Shown: positions 26,402 through 35,490, counted from the stretch's first letter. The stretch is 64,000 nt of DNA from Gammaproteobacteria bacterium Milos-ODIII6 (GCA_029228645.1 JAPTHR010000002.1:310001-374000), one strand, 5' to 3'. Notes: generated from the sequence alone by a model not told the origin. Translations and numbers: made by a program.

Positions 26402-28083
26402 GGGGCATTTCCTCCGGCGCGCGAACGCCCGATCGCGCGGCTCAGAATGATGACGGGAAGGATGCCGGCCAGCACGATCATCAGTGCGGGGGCGCCGGCA
26501 TCGGCAAGGCGCTCGTCGGCCGCCATCTCGTAGGCGCGCACCGCAAGCGTATTGAAATTGAAGGGGCGCAGGATCAGGGTCGCCGGCAACTCCTTGAGCA
26601 CATCCACGAACACCAGCAGAAGCGCGGTCATCACCGTGCCCTTCATCAGGGGGAGATGGATCTTGCGCAGCACACCCATGGGCGACAGCCCGAGCGAACG
26701 ACCGGCATCGTCCATCGAGGGTTTGATCTTGCCAAGCCCGGACTCCACCGACTGGATCGACACCGACAGAAACCGCACGGTGTAGGCAAACACCAGGGCA
26801 ACCAGGGTGCCGGAGAGGAGCAGGCCCGTGGATATACCGAAGTTGGCGCGCATCCAGGCGTCGATACTGTTGTCCAGCCAGGCGAACGGGATCAACACCC
26901 CGACCGCGATGACCGTGCCGGGAACGGCGTAACCCAGCGAGGCCGCGCGCACGCCACTCTCGACCAGCGGGGTGGAATGCAGGCGTTTGCCGTAGGCGAG
27001 CAATAACGCCAGCAGCACCGCGATCAAAGCCGTCAGCGTGGCCAGCATCAGGCTGTTGCCAGCCAGGACGAAGAAGGCCGCATCGAGAGTCTCTTCGGCC
27101 GTGGTGAAAGTCCACATCAACAGCTGCAGGGCCGGCAACAGGAATCCAAACAATACCGGCAGCAGGCTGGCCACGAAGGCGAGCCCCTTTTTGAACCCGC
27201 GCAGCTGGTAGCGATGGATCTGGGAATACTTGTTGCTGGTGTGATGGAAACGGGCGCGCCGGCGCGACCAGCGCTCGAGCAGGATCAGCATGAACACGAA
27301 GCCCAACAGCATGCCGGAGAGTTGCGCCGCCGAGGCGCTGTCGCCCATGCCGAACCAGACACGAAAAATGCCGGTGGTGAAGGTGGTGACACCGAAGTAC
27401 TGCACCGTGCCGAAGTCCGCCAGGGTTTCCATCAGGGCCAGTGACAGGCCGGTGACAATGGCCGGGCGCGCCAGCGGCAGCGCCACCCGGAAGAAGCTGC
27501 TGGTCGGCGAGTTGCCGAGCGTGCGGCTGACCTCGAGGACACAGATCGATTGCTCGAGGAAGGCCGCGCGCGCCAGCATGTAAACGTACGGGTAGAGCAC
27601 CAGCGACAGCATCAGGATGGCGCCGCCGAGCGAACGCACCTCGGGGAACCAGTAGTCCCCATAGCCCCAGCCGGTCGATTCGCGGAGTGCGGACTGCACC
27701 GGCCCCTCGAAATCGAGCATGCCGGTGTAAGTGTAGGCAATGATATAGGCGGGGATCGCGAGCGGCAGCAGCAGCGCCCAGGTCAGCAGGCGGCGCCCGG
27801 GAAACTCGCACATGCTGGTCAGCCAGGCCGTGGTGACACCGATGGATAGCACCCCGGCAGTAACGCCGAGCATGAGCAGCAGCGAGTTGCTGACATAGTC
27901 GGCCAGCAGGTTCTCGGCGAGGTGGTGCCAGTTGTCATTGACCGGCTCGAAGACGAACGCCGCGATCACCAGCACCGGCACGGCCATCAGCAGGGCGATG
28001 CCCAGGACGGAGCCGTCCCACATAAAAGACCGCGGCAACCGGAGGTTGCCGCGGCGCCGGATATCGAGCACGCCGTTGGCCAT
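26398..28083 (-). CDS. fbpB: Iron(III) ABC importer permease FbpB
   Basis: A 561-residue inner membrane permease with about twelve helices arranged as two fused transport domains, as usual for FbpB. Each half has an EAA-type cytoplasmic loop for contact with the ATPase (EVSRTLGNSPTSSFFRVALPLARPAI in the first half, seen as E-x6-G-x8-V-x2-P-x3-P; DAGRSLGLSPMGVLRKIHLP in the second). Lies 61 bases after fbpA and overlaps fbpC by four bases. The start ATG at 28083 lacks a strong ribosome site. Confidence 0.92.
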   Translation of the reverse strand: MANGVLDIRRRGNLRLPRSFMWDGSVLGIALLMAVPVLVIAAFVFEPVNDNWHHLAENLLADYVSNSLLLMLGVTAGVLSIGVTTAWLTSMCEFPGRRLLTWALLLPLAIPAYIIAYTYTGMLDFEGPVQSALRESTGWGYGDYWFPEVRSLGGAILMLSLVLYPYVYMLARAAFLEQSICVLEVSRTLGNSPTSSFFRVALPLARPAIVTGLSLALMETLADFGTVQYFGVTTFTTGIFRVWFGMGDSASAAQLSGMLLGFVFMLILLERWSRRRARFHHTSNKYSQIHRYQLRGFKKGLAFVASLLPVLFGFLLPALQLLMWTFTTAEETLDAAFFVLAGNSLMLATLTALIAVLLALLLAYGKRLHSTPLVESGVRAASLGYAVPGTVIAVGVLIPFAWLDNSIDAWMRANFGISTGLLLSGTLVALVFAYTVRFLSVSIQSVESGLGKIKPSMDDAGRSLGLSPMGVLRKIHLPLMKGTVMTALLLVFVDVLKELPATLILRPFNFNTLAVRAYEMAADERLADAGAPALMIVLAGILPVIILSRAIGRSRAGGNAP

Positions 28084-28144
28084 CAGGGCAATGGAAGCAT
28101 GGGTTCACACATCAGAGCTGAAGCTTACACGCTTGCGCGGCTGA

Positions 28145-29167
28145 CTATTTCCAGCCGGCACGGTCCATCAGCCGGACCGCCGTGGCATTCAACTCGCCGA
28201 GTTTCGCCAGATTCAGGGTGTCGGCCTTGAATTCGCCCCAGGATTTGAGGATTTCGCCCCACTCGACACCGGGACGCACCGGATATTCATGATTGATCTC
28301 CGCGTACCATTTTTGCGCGTCCGGGCTGACCAGGAATTCCATCAGCTTGAGCGCATTGTCCTTGTTCCTGGCGGCTGCGGTCATCCCAATGCCGCTCACG
28401 TTGACATGCGCCCCGCGGCCGTCCTGGTTGGGCCAGTAGATCGCCAGCTTGGCGATCGCGGCGCGCTGCGCCTTGTCCTTGCCCTTGACCATCATGCCCG
28501 CATAGTAGGTATTGGCAATCGCGATGTCGCATTGCCCCGCGGCGGCGGCCTTGAGTTGATCGCGATCACCACCCTTCGGCGGCCGCGCCAGGTTTGCGAC
28601 CAGCCCACTGGCCCATTGCTCGGTCTCCTGTTCACCGATGTTGGCGACCATGGACGCAACCAGCGACTGGTTATAGATGTTGTCGGAGGAACGCACGCAG
28701 ATACGCCCTTTCCATTGCGGCCCGGCGAGGGCCTCGTAGGTGGAGAGTTCTTCCGGCTTGACCCGGTCCCTGGCATAGAAAACCGGCCGGGCACGCTGTG
28801 ACAGCCCGAACCAGTAACCTTCCGGATCGCGCAGGTTCTCGGGGATCGCCGCCGTCAGGGCCTCGGAGTGGACCGGCTGCATCACCCCCGCCTCCCTGGC
28901 GCGATGCAGGCGGCCGGCATCCACGGTGATGAACAGGTCCGCCGGGGAGTTGCGCCCTTCAATCTGGAGACGCTTGAGCAGCGCGTCCGCTTTGCCGGTC
29001 ACCAGGTTGACGGTGATCCCGGTTTCCGCGGTGAACCTGTCGAGCATCGGCTTGATCAGGTTTTCCTTGCGTGCCGAGTAGAGATTGACTTCTTCGGCTG
29101 CCACAACCGGCAGGGACAGTGCGGCAGTCAGAACCGCGGTCGCCAGAACAACAAGGCGCTGTTTCAT
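28145..29167 (-). CDS. fbpA: Iron(III) periplasmic binding protein FbpA
   Basis: A 340-residue periplasmic protein with a signal peptide cleaved near VVAAEE. The mature protein opens with VNLYSARKE, as in FbpA/FutA, and contains the paired iron-ligand tyrosines in ANTYYAGMM. It captures ferric iron and hands it to FbpB. First gene of the operon. A Fur-type site lies about 36-68 bases upstream of the ATG, so expression should rise when iron is scarce. Confidence 0.93.
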   Translation of the reverse strand: MKQRLVVLATAVLTAALSLPVVAAEEVNLYSARKENLIKPMLDRFTAETGITVNLVTGKADALLKRLQIEGRNSPADLFITVDAGRLHRAREAGVMQPVHSEALTAAIPENLRDPEGYWFGLSQRARPVFYARDRVKPEELSTYEALAGPQWKGRICVRSSDNIYNQSLVASMVANIGEQETEQWASGLVANLARPPKGGDRDQLKAAAAGQCDIAIANTYYAGMMVKGKDKAQRAAIAKLAIYWPNQDGRGAHVNVSGIGMTAAARNKDNALKLMEFLVSPDAQKWYAEINHEYPVRPGVEWGEILKSWGEFKADTLNLAKLGELNATAVRLMDRAGWK

Positions 29168-29202
29168 CGTAAATACCGTCAGTTGAAAAACGAGCCTGGA
29201 TG

Positions 29203-29235
29203 TTATTCGTAATGAGAATGGTTTGCAATCGCAAT
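29203..29235 (-). promoter_or_regulatory. Putative Fur box upstream of fbpABC
   Basis: The plus strand holds TAATGAGAATGGTTTGCAAT, an AT-rich stretch that agrees with the AATGAGAAT-type half of known gammaproteobacterial Fur sites. It sits just upstream of the iron-importer operon, as a Fur operator should. The match to the 19-bp consensus is partial. Confidence 0.6.
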
Positions 29236-29270
29236 TTTATTTGGAGCCTCGCCGGCACACCGGCGAACGC

Positions 29271-30467
29271 TCACACGCCAGATGGGTCATCGCTGATATT
29301 TGCCCGCATCTGGCGGTAGTCGAGTTGCACCCGATGCCTGGCCAGCCAGTTGTGACCGATGATTCCGCCGATGCGAATACCCAGTTCACGCCCAAGACTG
29401 AAGCCCGGCAAGACCGCCGCGGGGAGCTCCGGGTACTCGAGGTCCGCATGCCGGAAATCCCTGATGCGAACCGCCTTGGCCGACAGCGCACCACCTCCTC
29501 CGTGGGCCTCGATATCGCCGTCCAGGGCCTCGGCCCCGTGACGTTTCGCCGCTGACTCGGAACAGGCCAGGTCGATGCCGCTCATGCCGCTGTCGATGAA
29601 CCAGGATGACGCCGGCCCGCCATTCGCCTGGCAGGGCGTGAGTGGATAATGCGGACCCGCGATCCAAAGGGGTTCCCCGCCCGTCAGGCCCGGGGAGCCG
29701 AGCCGGAACTGCGCCTGGCGGTAATCGATGTCGACTCCCCCGGCGGCGCGCAACAGCCCCGCACCCACGATGCCATCCACCGGGCTATCCGCGAAGCCAT
29801 GCTGGAAGGCCATATCGAGCGGAGAAATCATCGCGGGCAGCATCTCGAAGCGTGACCCACCAATGGACAGGCTGTCGACACGCGCCAGCTGCCAGTGGCC
29901 GAGACGCCCCCCGGCAAAGCTCGCCTGGTCGTGCGGCCCGGGCTCGACCCCGGCAAGGCGCGCAAAGCGGCTATCCAGGAGGCAGTCACCCGTCCCCGTA
30001 TCGAGCACGAAGCGCCCGCTGACCCCGTTGACGGTCACTTCGAACAGCGGCAGGGGGTATTCGATGTCCACCGGGACAGCGCCGGCGGACAGCTCCTTCA
30101 AGCGGTACCAGTCGCCATCGAAGCCTTCCAGGTGATCGGCGCGGGCATGCCGGCCCAGCTGCCGCAGCGAGGTCGCCGCGGCCGCGAGATCGCCTCTGCG
30201 TATCGCCATGTCGGCCTCCAGCCCGACGAAGTACACGTGCAGTCCGTACTCGTCGCGGGCGATTTCCAACTGTTCGCTCACATCGGACATGCGATCGCTG
30301 AGCATGCCGATCTGCGCCCGACGCAATGCAATCTGTGCGCGGTCGCCCTCGGTCAGGTCGGCCAGCTGCTCCAGCACCGTGTCGGCGTGCAGGTAGTGAC
30401 CGTCGGTAAACAACTGGGTTGCGAGGCGGCGCAAATGGTCGATATCAAGAGCGCGATAGTGGTACAC
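29271..30467 (-). CDS. Double retropepsin-like aspartyl protease fold protein
   Basis: A 398-residue protein with two retropepsin-type half-domains in one chain: the first with FVLDTGTGDCLL near residue 155 and the second with WFIDSGMSGIDL near residue 290. Each also has the following hydrophobic-hydrophobic-Gly element (VDGIVGAGLL, GGIIGHNWL). Together they could form a pseudo-dimeric active site. The first 130 residues are helical, TPR-like (LATQLFTDGHYLHADTVLEQL). No signal peptide is seen, so the cell location is unclear. The GTG at 30467 was chosen because GAAGGA lies just upstream; an open extension to 30518 begins with TTG. The substrate is unknown. Confidence 0.75.
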   Translation of the reverse strand: MYHYRALDIDHLRRLATQLFTDGHYLHADTVLEQLADLTEGDRAQIALRRAQIGMLSDRMSDVSEQLEIARDEYGLHVYFVGLEADMAIRRGDLAAAATSLRQLGRHARADHLEGFDGDWYRLKELSAGAVPVDIEYPLPLFEVTVNGVSGRFVLDTGTGDCLLDSRFARLAGVEPGPHDQASFAGGRLGHWQLARVDSLSIGGSRFEMLPAMISPLDMAFQHGFADSPVDGIVGAGLLRAAGGVDIDYRQAQFRLGSPGLTGGEPLWIAGPHYPLTPCQANGGPASSWFIDSGMSGIDLACSESAAKRHGAEALDGDIEAHGGGGALSAKAVRIRDFRHADLEYPELPAAVLPGFSLGRELGIRIGGIIGHNWLARHRVQLDYRQMRANISDDPSGV

Positions 30468-30965
30468 GGTAATCCTTCGGCAATGCTTCCGGACTTTCAC
30501 GACGACCGCAAACCGCAAGCTCCAGCCAGGGTGGAAGACGCGGGTTTGTGGCAGTGCAAAGAAAGCGTGGTTATCTTCGCTTCAATACTAACCCAGCCGA
30601 ATTGGCAACCGGCACCCCGCCGGGAGCGCCTTGTCCTGGAAAAGCGTGCGAAACGCGCTCAGGAAAAAAAGGCGCCGACGAACGACTCTGAACCCACCAG
30701 GGAACCCCTCGATACGAGGCCGCGTTATCAGTGATCCTGCCGGACGTCGCAGGGATTCCATCAAGCGTTCAAGACTTTAACGAAACGTTCAGCAAAGCCC
30801 GCGGCAAGGACTGCCTGGGCGCTCCCGGACAAAACTTCAGGTCCCTGTTATTTATAGGAATTACCGCGAACGAATCACCTGGCATGTCAGTTGCTAGGTG
30901 TTAATCAAGCAATCACAGAGCATTGATTGCCGATCGCAACAATAAGGACATTAAGGAGAACTCTC
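30468..30965. other. Gene-free stretch of about 500 bases
   Basis: No gene was supported. The right part (30840-30965) is AT-richer and should hold the promoter of the small secreted protein gene; an inverted repeat CAATCA...TGATTG lies at about 30910-30930. The left part should hold the promoter of the divergent protease-fold gene. Confidence 0.5.
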
Positions 30966-31274
30966 ATGAAAAAGATCATCCTCATTACCGCGCTCAGCCT
31001 TGCCACAGGCGGCGCCTTCGCCCTGGATAGCCACTTGTCAGGCTCGGACGAGTATTACCAGAGCCCGTTGACTGACCACGGTCCAGGATCCACGACGGAA
31101 ACCATCGGAGTCGGGCACGACCACGGTGACGACACCATCCGGAATTTCACCGGACACGATCACGATATGCCGGTCGTGGACAAACCGGCCTCCTCCAGCG
31201 ACGGCACCACGCCGAAGCTTCACGACCACGGTGATGATGTCATCAAGGAATTCATCCCACACGTGGAGAGCTGA
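30966..31274 (+). CDS. Small secreted His/Asp-rich protein
   Basis: A 102-residue protein with a signal peptide (KKIILITALSLATGGAFA). The 80-residue mature part is rich in His, Asp and Gly and repeats a motif three times: GHDHGDDTIRNF, GHDHDMP and HDHGDDVIKEF. Such spacing of His and Asp suggests metal binding in the periplasm, but this is inference; no named family was recognised. AAGGAG lies 8-13 bases before the ATG. A hairpin follows the stop. Confidence 0.75.
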   Translation: MKKIILITALSLATGGAFALDSHLSGSDEYYQSPLTDHGPGSTTETIGVGHDHGDDTIRNFTGHDHDMPVVDKPASSSDGTTPKLHDHGDDVIKEFIPHVES

Positions 31275-31288
31275 TGCGGTCGGCGCAG

Positions 31289-31315
31289 GCCACCGGCTAC
31301 AGCCGGTGGCTTTGC
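31289..31315 (+). terminator. Hairpin, probable terminator
   Basis: A perfect 9-bp stem GCCACCGGC / GCCGGTGGC with loop TACA is followed by TTTGCGTT. It lies 15 bases after the small secreted protein gene. The U-tract is short, so termination may be partial. Confidence 0.6.
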
Positions 31316-31633
31316 GTTGTTCAGACCAGTGCCGACATTTTCCTTGAGGTGCTTGAACTTGAACCAGTGCGCATTCTCCGGCACATAGAAGTACCTCCCT
31401 GAATACTGGTCAGCGCCCTTCAGCAATGTCTCAATAGCCGCATCTGGTATGCCCTGTTCCTTAAACTCCTTCTCCAGTTCTTCGCGGCGCTGGTCGAACA
31501 GGTCACTGGCGCGCTTGAGGAACAGCATGCCGAAGATGTACTCCTTTTACTCACTGGCATCCATATTGCCGCGCAGATCATCACAGGCCCGCAGCAGAAG
31601 GCCGTCAAGTTGGGAGAGGGTCAGTTTGGACAT
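31316..31633 (-). pseudogene. Truncated hsdM (type I methyltransferase subunit) fragment with nonsense mutation
   Basis: The N-terminal ~100 residues of a type I restriction-modification M subunit. The frame starts MSKLTLSQLDGLLLRACDDL and reads to NMDASE, where a TAA (31547-31549) replaces the expected tyrosine codon. The same frame then resumes with KEYIFGMLFLKRASDLF and continues to ENVGTGLNNA, after which homology stops at the hairpin region. The methyltransferase core with the NPPF-type motif is entirely missing, and no hsdS or hsdR is present. It is a relic of a lost restriction system, directly downstream of the AbiE pair. Confidence 0.85.
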
Positions 31634-31649
31634 GCTTTTTTCGTTCTCG

Positions 31650-32546
31650 TTATGCGCTGGGAGCTGGCGCCTCGGTCTGAGGCGCCGGCTTGTAGTTGTT
31701 GTCGCGATAGCCTTTGACGAAGGCATCCAGTAAGGACCGGTGCCGCTCATACTGCGTGTCCGCCTGGGTGCACGATTCTTCAACCAGGCGCTCCAGGTCG
31801 AGCTTTCCTATGCCTTCGTCGATCAGTTGGTCCAGCAGTGCAGCCGTGTCGCTCAGGAGCACTGGCGCTACGTGCCTGCCCAGCATTTCGGCGGCAGCCA
31901 GGGCGATATCCCAGTCATGGGATTCCATGAGTTCTTCATCGCCATAGCACTCGTCCAGGGCGGCAGGAAGACGCTCATAACTCTCCAGGACGTAGGTGAT
32001 GTCTCTGGCATCCTTGACGCGTAATTCTGCGGGGCGCTCCGTCCAGGCAATCAACTTCAGAACGATCAGCCCAACCGGCGTTGCTACTCGGACCGCCAGG
32101 CCGGTGTCCGTGCTCAGAGAGACACGCACGGCCGTTTGCAACGCCTCGGCAAGGCCCAGCACCGTCATTTCGATCTCGCCGGAGGGCGGCCAGGCGATCT
32201 TTGAACCGTTCTGCTGGACTTCGCCGAACGGCACAATGTCCACGACCCCATTCGCCGGACTGATGAGGCGATGGAGCTTTTTCGTGTCCTTGTAGCCCCG
32301 TTCCAGCAATGCCTGCCTCAAGGCTTCGAAAGCGGACCAATCCGGCACCTGAATGGCGAAGTCCACATCCTGGGTCACTCGCTCGATCTTGGCACCGTAG
32401 TGATGGTGCAGGAGCAGATCTCTCGCCGTCGCGCCGATCACCACATAGGGGAGCCCCAACCCGCTGGCGATCTGCTCAACAAGTTCAAGGACCTCGGCCG
32501 TGGCCGGGTCAATCTTCCCGGCAATGTCGAGCGATGTACTCGTCAT
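31650..32546 (-). CDS. AbiEii-type nucleotidyltransferase toxin
   Basis: A 298-residue nucleotidyltransferase-fold protein of the AbiEii/AbiGii toxin family, the toxic half of a type IV toxin-antitoxin system that can abort phage infection. The active-site region shows GATARDLLL followed by the QDVDFAIQV metal-binding pair of aspartates, and then LKLIAWTERPAE and KDARDITYVLESY as in the family. It is longer at the C-terminus than the core domain, with a helical tail. Its start lies inside the last codons of the antitoxin gene (38-base overlap), consistent with coupled translation. Confidence 0.85.
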   Translation of the reverse strand: MTSTSLDIAGKIDPATAEVLELVEQIASGLGLPYVVIGATARDLLLHHHYGAKIERVTQDVDFAIQVPDWSAFEALRQALLERGYKDTKKLHRLISPANGVVDIVPFGEVQQNGSKIAWPPSGEIEMTVLGLAEALQTAVRVSLSTDTGLAVRVATPVGLIVLKLIAWTERPAELRVKDARDITYVLESYERLPAALDECYGDEELMESHDWDIALAAAEMLGRHVAPVLLSDTAALLDQLIDEGIGKLDLERLVEESCTQADTQYERHRSLLDAFVKGYRDNNYKPAPQTEAPAPSA

Positions 32547-33579
32547 AGATCATTCCTGCCACTTCGCGGTTTCGCGGGTCGCCGGTAGCCAGCAAATCGG
32601 CATAGGCCAAGACCGGCGGCACCAGCCCCCTCATGGCCGCTCCATCTTCAAGTCCCAGAAGCTCTGGCCAAAAGGTTTTGTAGAGGCGCACATTGCCCGG
32701 CTCTGCTTTCGCACCAACCGGGGCTTTCCGCAGGCGCGCCTTAGCCAAAAGTTTTCCAGTATTTCCCTCTGGCAGGTACGCGGTGGCAACCGCCGGTTTT
32801 AGGTAGTTGGTGTAGATAGCCGCTGCGGTTTCCCCGCCCCAGTAGCCACCGAATTCGCGGATATCGATCTCCTTCCACCAGTACGGATCCTCTGCCTGGT
32901 AGTTGCCCACGAGGAGTTTGGGGCGGAGCTTTTCGGGGTAGGCCTCGACCCAACGGTCCAGCATCCGGCGGTACTCAGTGATCCGGCGCCCTTTGTGCTT
33001 GCCCTTGTCGAGAACCAGGCCTGCGGCCTTGAGGCCATTCAGTACCCAACCGACCGTACCGAGCGCCACATCCGCCATGTCGGCAATTTCGCGATAGGGG
33101 GCATTGATAAGCGCCGGGTCGCAAAGAAAGGCGAAGACCACCTTGAGACCCGTTCGGTCGAATGCGCGATTCGGGGCCTCTTTTACTGTGGCAGTACCCA
33201 TGGGCCTGGGCTTGCCGGCCACGAACACATACGCAGGCGGCTGGTTGATGTAGGCGTTGCCGACGGTGTCGATGAATTGCACATCTTCCCGCCGTAACTT
33301 GTCCGCCATCTTGGGGTTGATGTAGTCGGCGACCAGCACCCCCTGCAACGGCAAGGCCTTGATCTGGTGAATCAAGGCTCCCAGGTTCGCGTGCCCTGCC
33401 CAGCGCTTGACCTCTGCCGCCAGGTGATCGCCCCCCGGGGCCAGCCGGAGAACTGCATCCAGCTGGTGTCTGTGCGCCTTGGTCTCTCGCTGTTCGATGA
33501 CCAGACGAAGCCCTGCCTCGCGCTCTACGGCGCCCAGGGCACGCTCCAATACGTCAGCATCGAGATCTTGGGGTTCCAT
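32509..33579 (-). CDS. AbiEi-type antitoxin and autoregulator
   Basis: A 356-residue protein of the AbiEi family (large form), the antitoxin partner of the nucleotidyltransferase encoded next. Features include AEVKRWAGHANLGALIHQI, a winged-helix-like DNA-binding region near YREIADMADVALGTVGWVLNGLK (family residues 150-175), and DPYWWKEIDIREFGGYWG. Such proteins also repress their own operon. The ATG at 33579 has GGACAGAG upstream and was preferred over the frame opening at 33690, which lies inside the operator. Confidence 0.85.
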   Translation of the reverse strand: MEPQDLDADVLERALGAVEREAGLRLVIEQRETKAHRHQLDAVLRLAPGGDHLAAEVKRWAGHANLGALIHQIKALPLQGVLVADYINPKMADKLRREDVQFIDTVGNAYINQPPAYVFVAGKPRPMGTATVKEAPNRAFDRTGLKVVFAFLCDPALINAPYREIADMADVALGTVGWVLNGLKAAGLVLDKGKHKGRRITEYRRMLDRWVEAYPEKLRPKLLVGNYQAEDPYWWKEIDIREFGGYWGGETAAAIYTNYLKPAVATAYLPEGNTGKLLAKARLRKAPVGAKAEPGNVRLYKTFWPELLGLEDGAAMRGLVPPVLAYADLLATGDPRNREVAGMIYDEYIARHCRED

Positions 33580-33652
33580 GGTTCTCTGTCCGTTGACTGC
33601 CCCACAGCCGCTCGACTCCGCACATGACAGAGCCACCCGCGACCCAGAGCGA

Positions 33653-33707
33653 TTGTTCACGATATTAGCACGTACATTAATAATGTACACTCACCAATAG
33701 TGAACAA
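33653..33707. promoter_or_regulatory. Nested inverted-repeat operator of the AbiE pair
   Basis: A perfect palindrome GTACATTA-A-TAATGTAC (33672-33688) is enclosed by a second inverted repeat TTGTTCAC (33653-33660) and GTGAACAA (33700-33707). Both share the same centre at base 33680. It lies 74-128 bases upstream of the antitoxin start and includes a plausible leftward -10 element (TAATAT). AbiEi proteins are known to bind inverted repeats in their own promoter. Confidence 0.75.
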
Positions 33708-33812
33708 ATATTCTGTCCCAGTAATGCTAAGCACTCCCTGTGCTAATGCCCTGCCAAGCCACGATGGCATGCCTGGCAGGCCTACCCTATGGCCCCCAGA
33801 CGCTACCCGCAG

Positions 33813-34028
33813 CTAGCTCTCCACGCGTTCGAGCAGATCGCCTACTTGGCAGTTGAACAGATCGCACAGGCGATCCAGTGCAACCAGATCAATTCGGCTC
33901 GCCGAAAACCCCGAGCATGTCTGCAACTTAAGGCCTGACTTCGTCGTTGAGACCTTCCAGACCCTCACCAAGCTGATCGAGGAATCCCTGCACCCCTGAC
34001 ATTTTTTTGCCCGTGCGCCGAAATCCAT
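33813..34028 (-). pseudogene. XRE-type helix-turn-helix regulator remnant
   Basis: The last ~30 residues (ASRIDLVALDRLCDLFNCQVG, ending DLLERVES) match the C-terminal half of short Cro/C1-type helix-turn-helix regulators. The preceding residues in this frame do not form the usual recognition helix, and a second frame carries a plausible start that stops early, so the gene appears frame-shifted. It is probably a relic of the same defence patch as hsdM. Confidence 0.6.
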
Positions 34029-34092
34029 TCCCGGCCTTGCCTCAAGAAAGCCGCGGGGTTTACGGATCCCCTGTCGGGGACTCCAAACATGT

Positions 34093-35469
34093 TTATTCGG
34101 AGCTGCGCGGCAGCTGAATGGTCACGCAGGTGCCGAGCGCCCTGTCCCAGGTCAGGCTGACACGCCCACCGTGCTCTTCGATGATTCGTTTGACCAGGCC
34201 CAGTCCGAGGCCAGACCCCTTTGGCTTGGTCGAGTAGAAGAGGTCGAATGCATGATCCAGGGTTTCCCGGGAGGGTGGCTCTCCGCCATTGGCGACGAGC
34301 AACTCCAGTTCATCGCCCCGGGCCTTCAGACTGACCAGGATCCTGCCGCCATCCGGGCTGGCTTCCAGTGCATTTTTCAACACGTTCAGGAGCGCCTGGT
34401 GCATCTTGCCCTCATCCATGCGAGCCACCAGGCATTCGCCGCATTCCTCGCGACGAATCTTCAGACTGCGGCGATCGAGAAGCGGCTGTTGTTGTGCAAT
34501 AACGCTGGTCAACAGCTTGTCCAGACTCACCGGTCGATTCGAGAGCTGAATGGGACGCGCATAATCCAGGGTCTGCGAAAGCAGGGTATCGAGACGGTCG
34601 ACCTCGCCGATCACCAGGTCGACTCGCCGCTGCTCGCGTTTGGCCAGGGATTCCCTGCTGCCCATGCCGGACAGGGCCAGCTTTATCGACGCCAGCGGGT
34701 TGCGCATCTCATGCGCCAGGACCGACGCCGTCTGCCCGATGGTGGCCAGCCTGGTCTTGGCCAGTACCTCCCGGTGGGCCTCCTCCAATTCCCCGCTACG
34801 CCGCTGCAGCAAATACTCGAGGCGCCTCTCGTAGGCGCGGCCGATGCCCCGCATGGCAAAGACCCCGATCAGACCTATCATCGCGTAGGTCGTGAGCAGA
34901 ATGGCGTCCAGTTGCAGGTGCAGGTCACCGAGAAAATCGTTCAGTTGGTGCTGATCGCTGGCAACCCCCAGATAGACGTTCCCGTCCGAATCCGGGCCCT
35001 GGAGTCTCTCCAACCAGATCACCTGCGGATAGCCTGCTTCGTTGGTCGCGCTGGCCTCTCCTCCCCCTGCCGGGACCTCTCTCCGTGACCACTCCAGATC
35101 GTCGAGCCAGCCCTCACCCAAAGACCTCGGAAGCGCGCCATCGGCGCCACTGTCCAGGAGCAGATCGCCCTGCCCTGAAACCAGGAATATCCGGTAACCG
35201 AAAGACCCATAGAAATCGACGGACGGTGCCGCCTTATCGAACTCCCGCGCCGTATCGCCGGCGAGTTGGGATCTGATCAGAGGCTCTATCCGCTGGGCTA
35301 TTTCACGGTTGTGACCCAGATCATGCTGGGCCATCCGCTGCTGCAGGTATTCGATCACCAGCCTCGTGCCCATCAGGCCAACTGCCGCAACCACCGCACC
35401 CATAATGAGGAGGCTGAGCCATGACACCGCTCCCGGAGTCCAGCACAACAGACGTTTTCCAAATTTCAT
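34093..35469 (-). CDS. Membrane sensor histidine kinase
   Basis: A 458-residue kinase: helix 1 (WLSLLIMGAVVAAVGLMG), a periplasmic sensor of about 150 residues, helix 2 (AILLTTYAMIGLIGVFAM), a coiled linker, a dimerisation domain with phosphorylatable His in LAHEMRNPLASIK, and an ATPase domain with N-box LLNVLKNALEAS, and GLGLGLVKRIIEEHGG. The overall type is NtrB/ZraS-like, fitting the divergent NtrC-type regulator gene across the MITE-like element. The signal is unknown. Confidence 0.9.
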   Translation of the reverse strand: MKFGKRLLCWTPGAVSWLSLLIMGAVVAAVGLMGTRLVIEYLQQRMAQHDLGHNREIAQRIEPLIRSQLAGDTAREFDKAAPSVDFYGSFGYRIFLVSGQGDLLLDSGADGALPRSLGEGWLDDLEWSRREVPAGGGEASATNEAGYPQVIWLERLQGPDSDGNVYLGVASDQHQLNDFLGDLHLQLDAILLTTYAMIGLIGVFAMRGIGRAYERRLEYLLQRRSGELEEAHREVLAKTRLATIGQTASVLAHEMRNPLASIKLALSGMGSRESLAKREQRRVDLVIGEVDRLDTLLSQTLDYARPIQLSNRPVSLDKLLTSVIAQQQPLLDRRSLKIRREECGECLVARMDEGKMHQALLNVLKNALEASPDGGRILVSLKARGDELELLVANGGEPPSRETLDHAFDLFYSTKPKGSGLGLGLVKRIIEEHGGRVSLTWDRALGTCVTIQLPRSSE

Positions 35470-35490
35470 GCCAAACCCGCTATAAATTGA

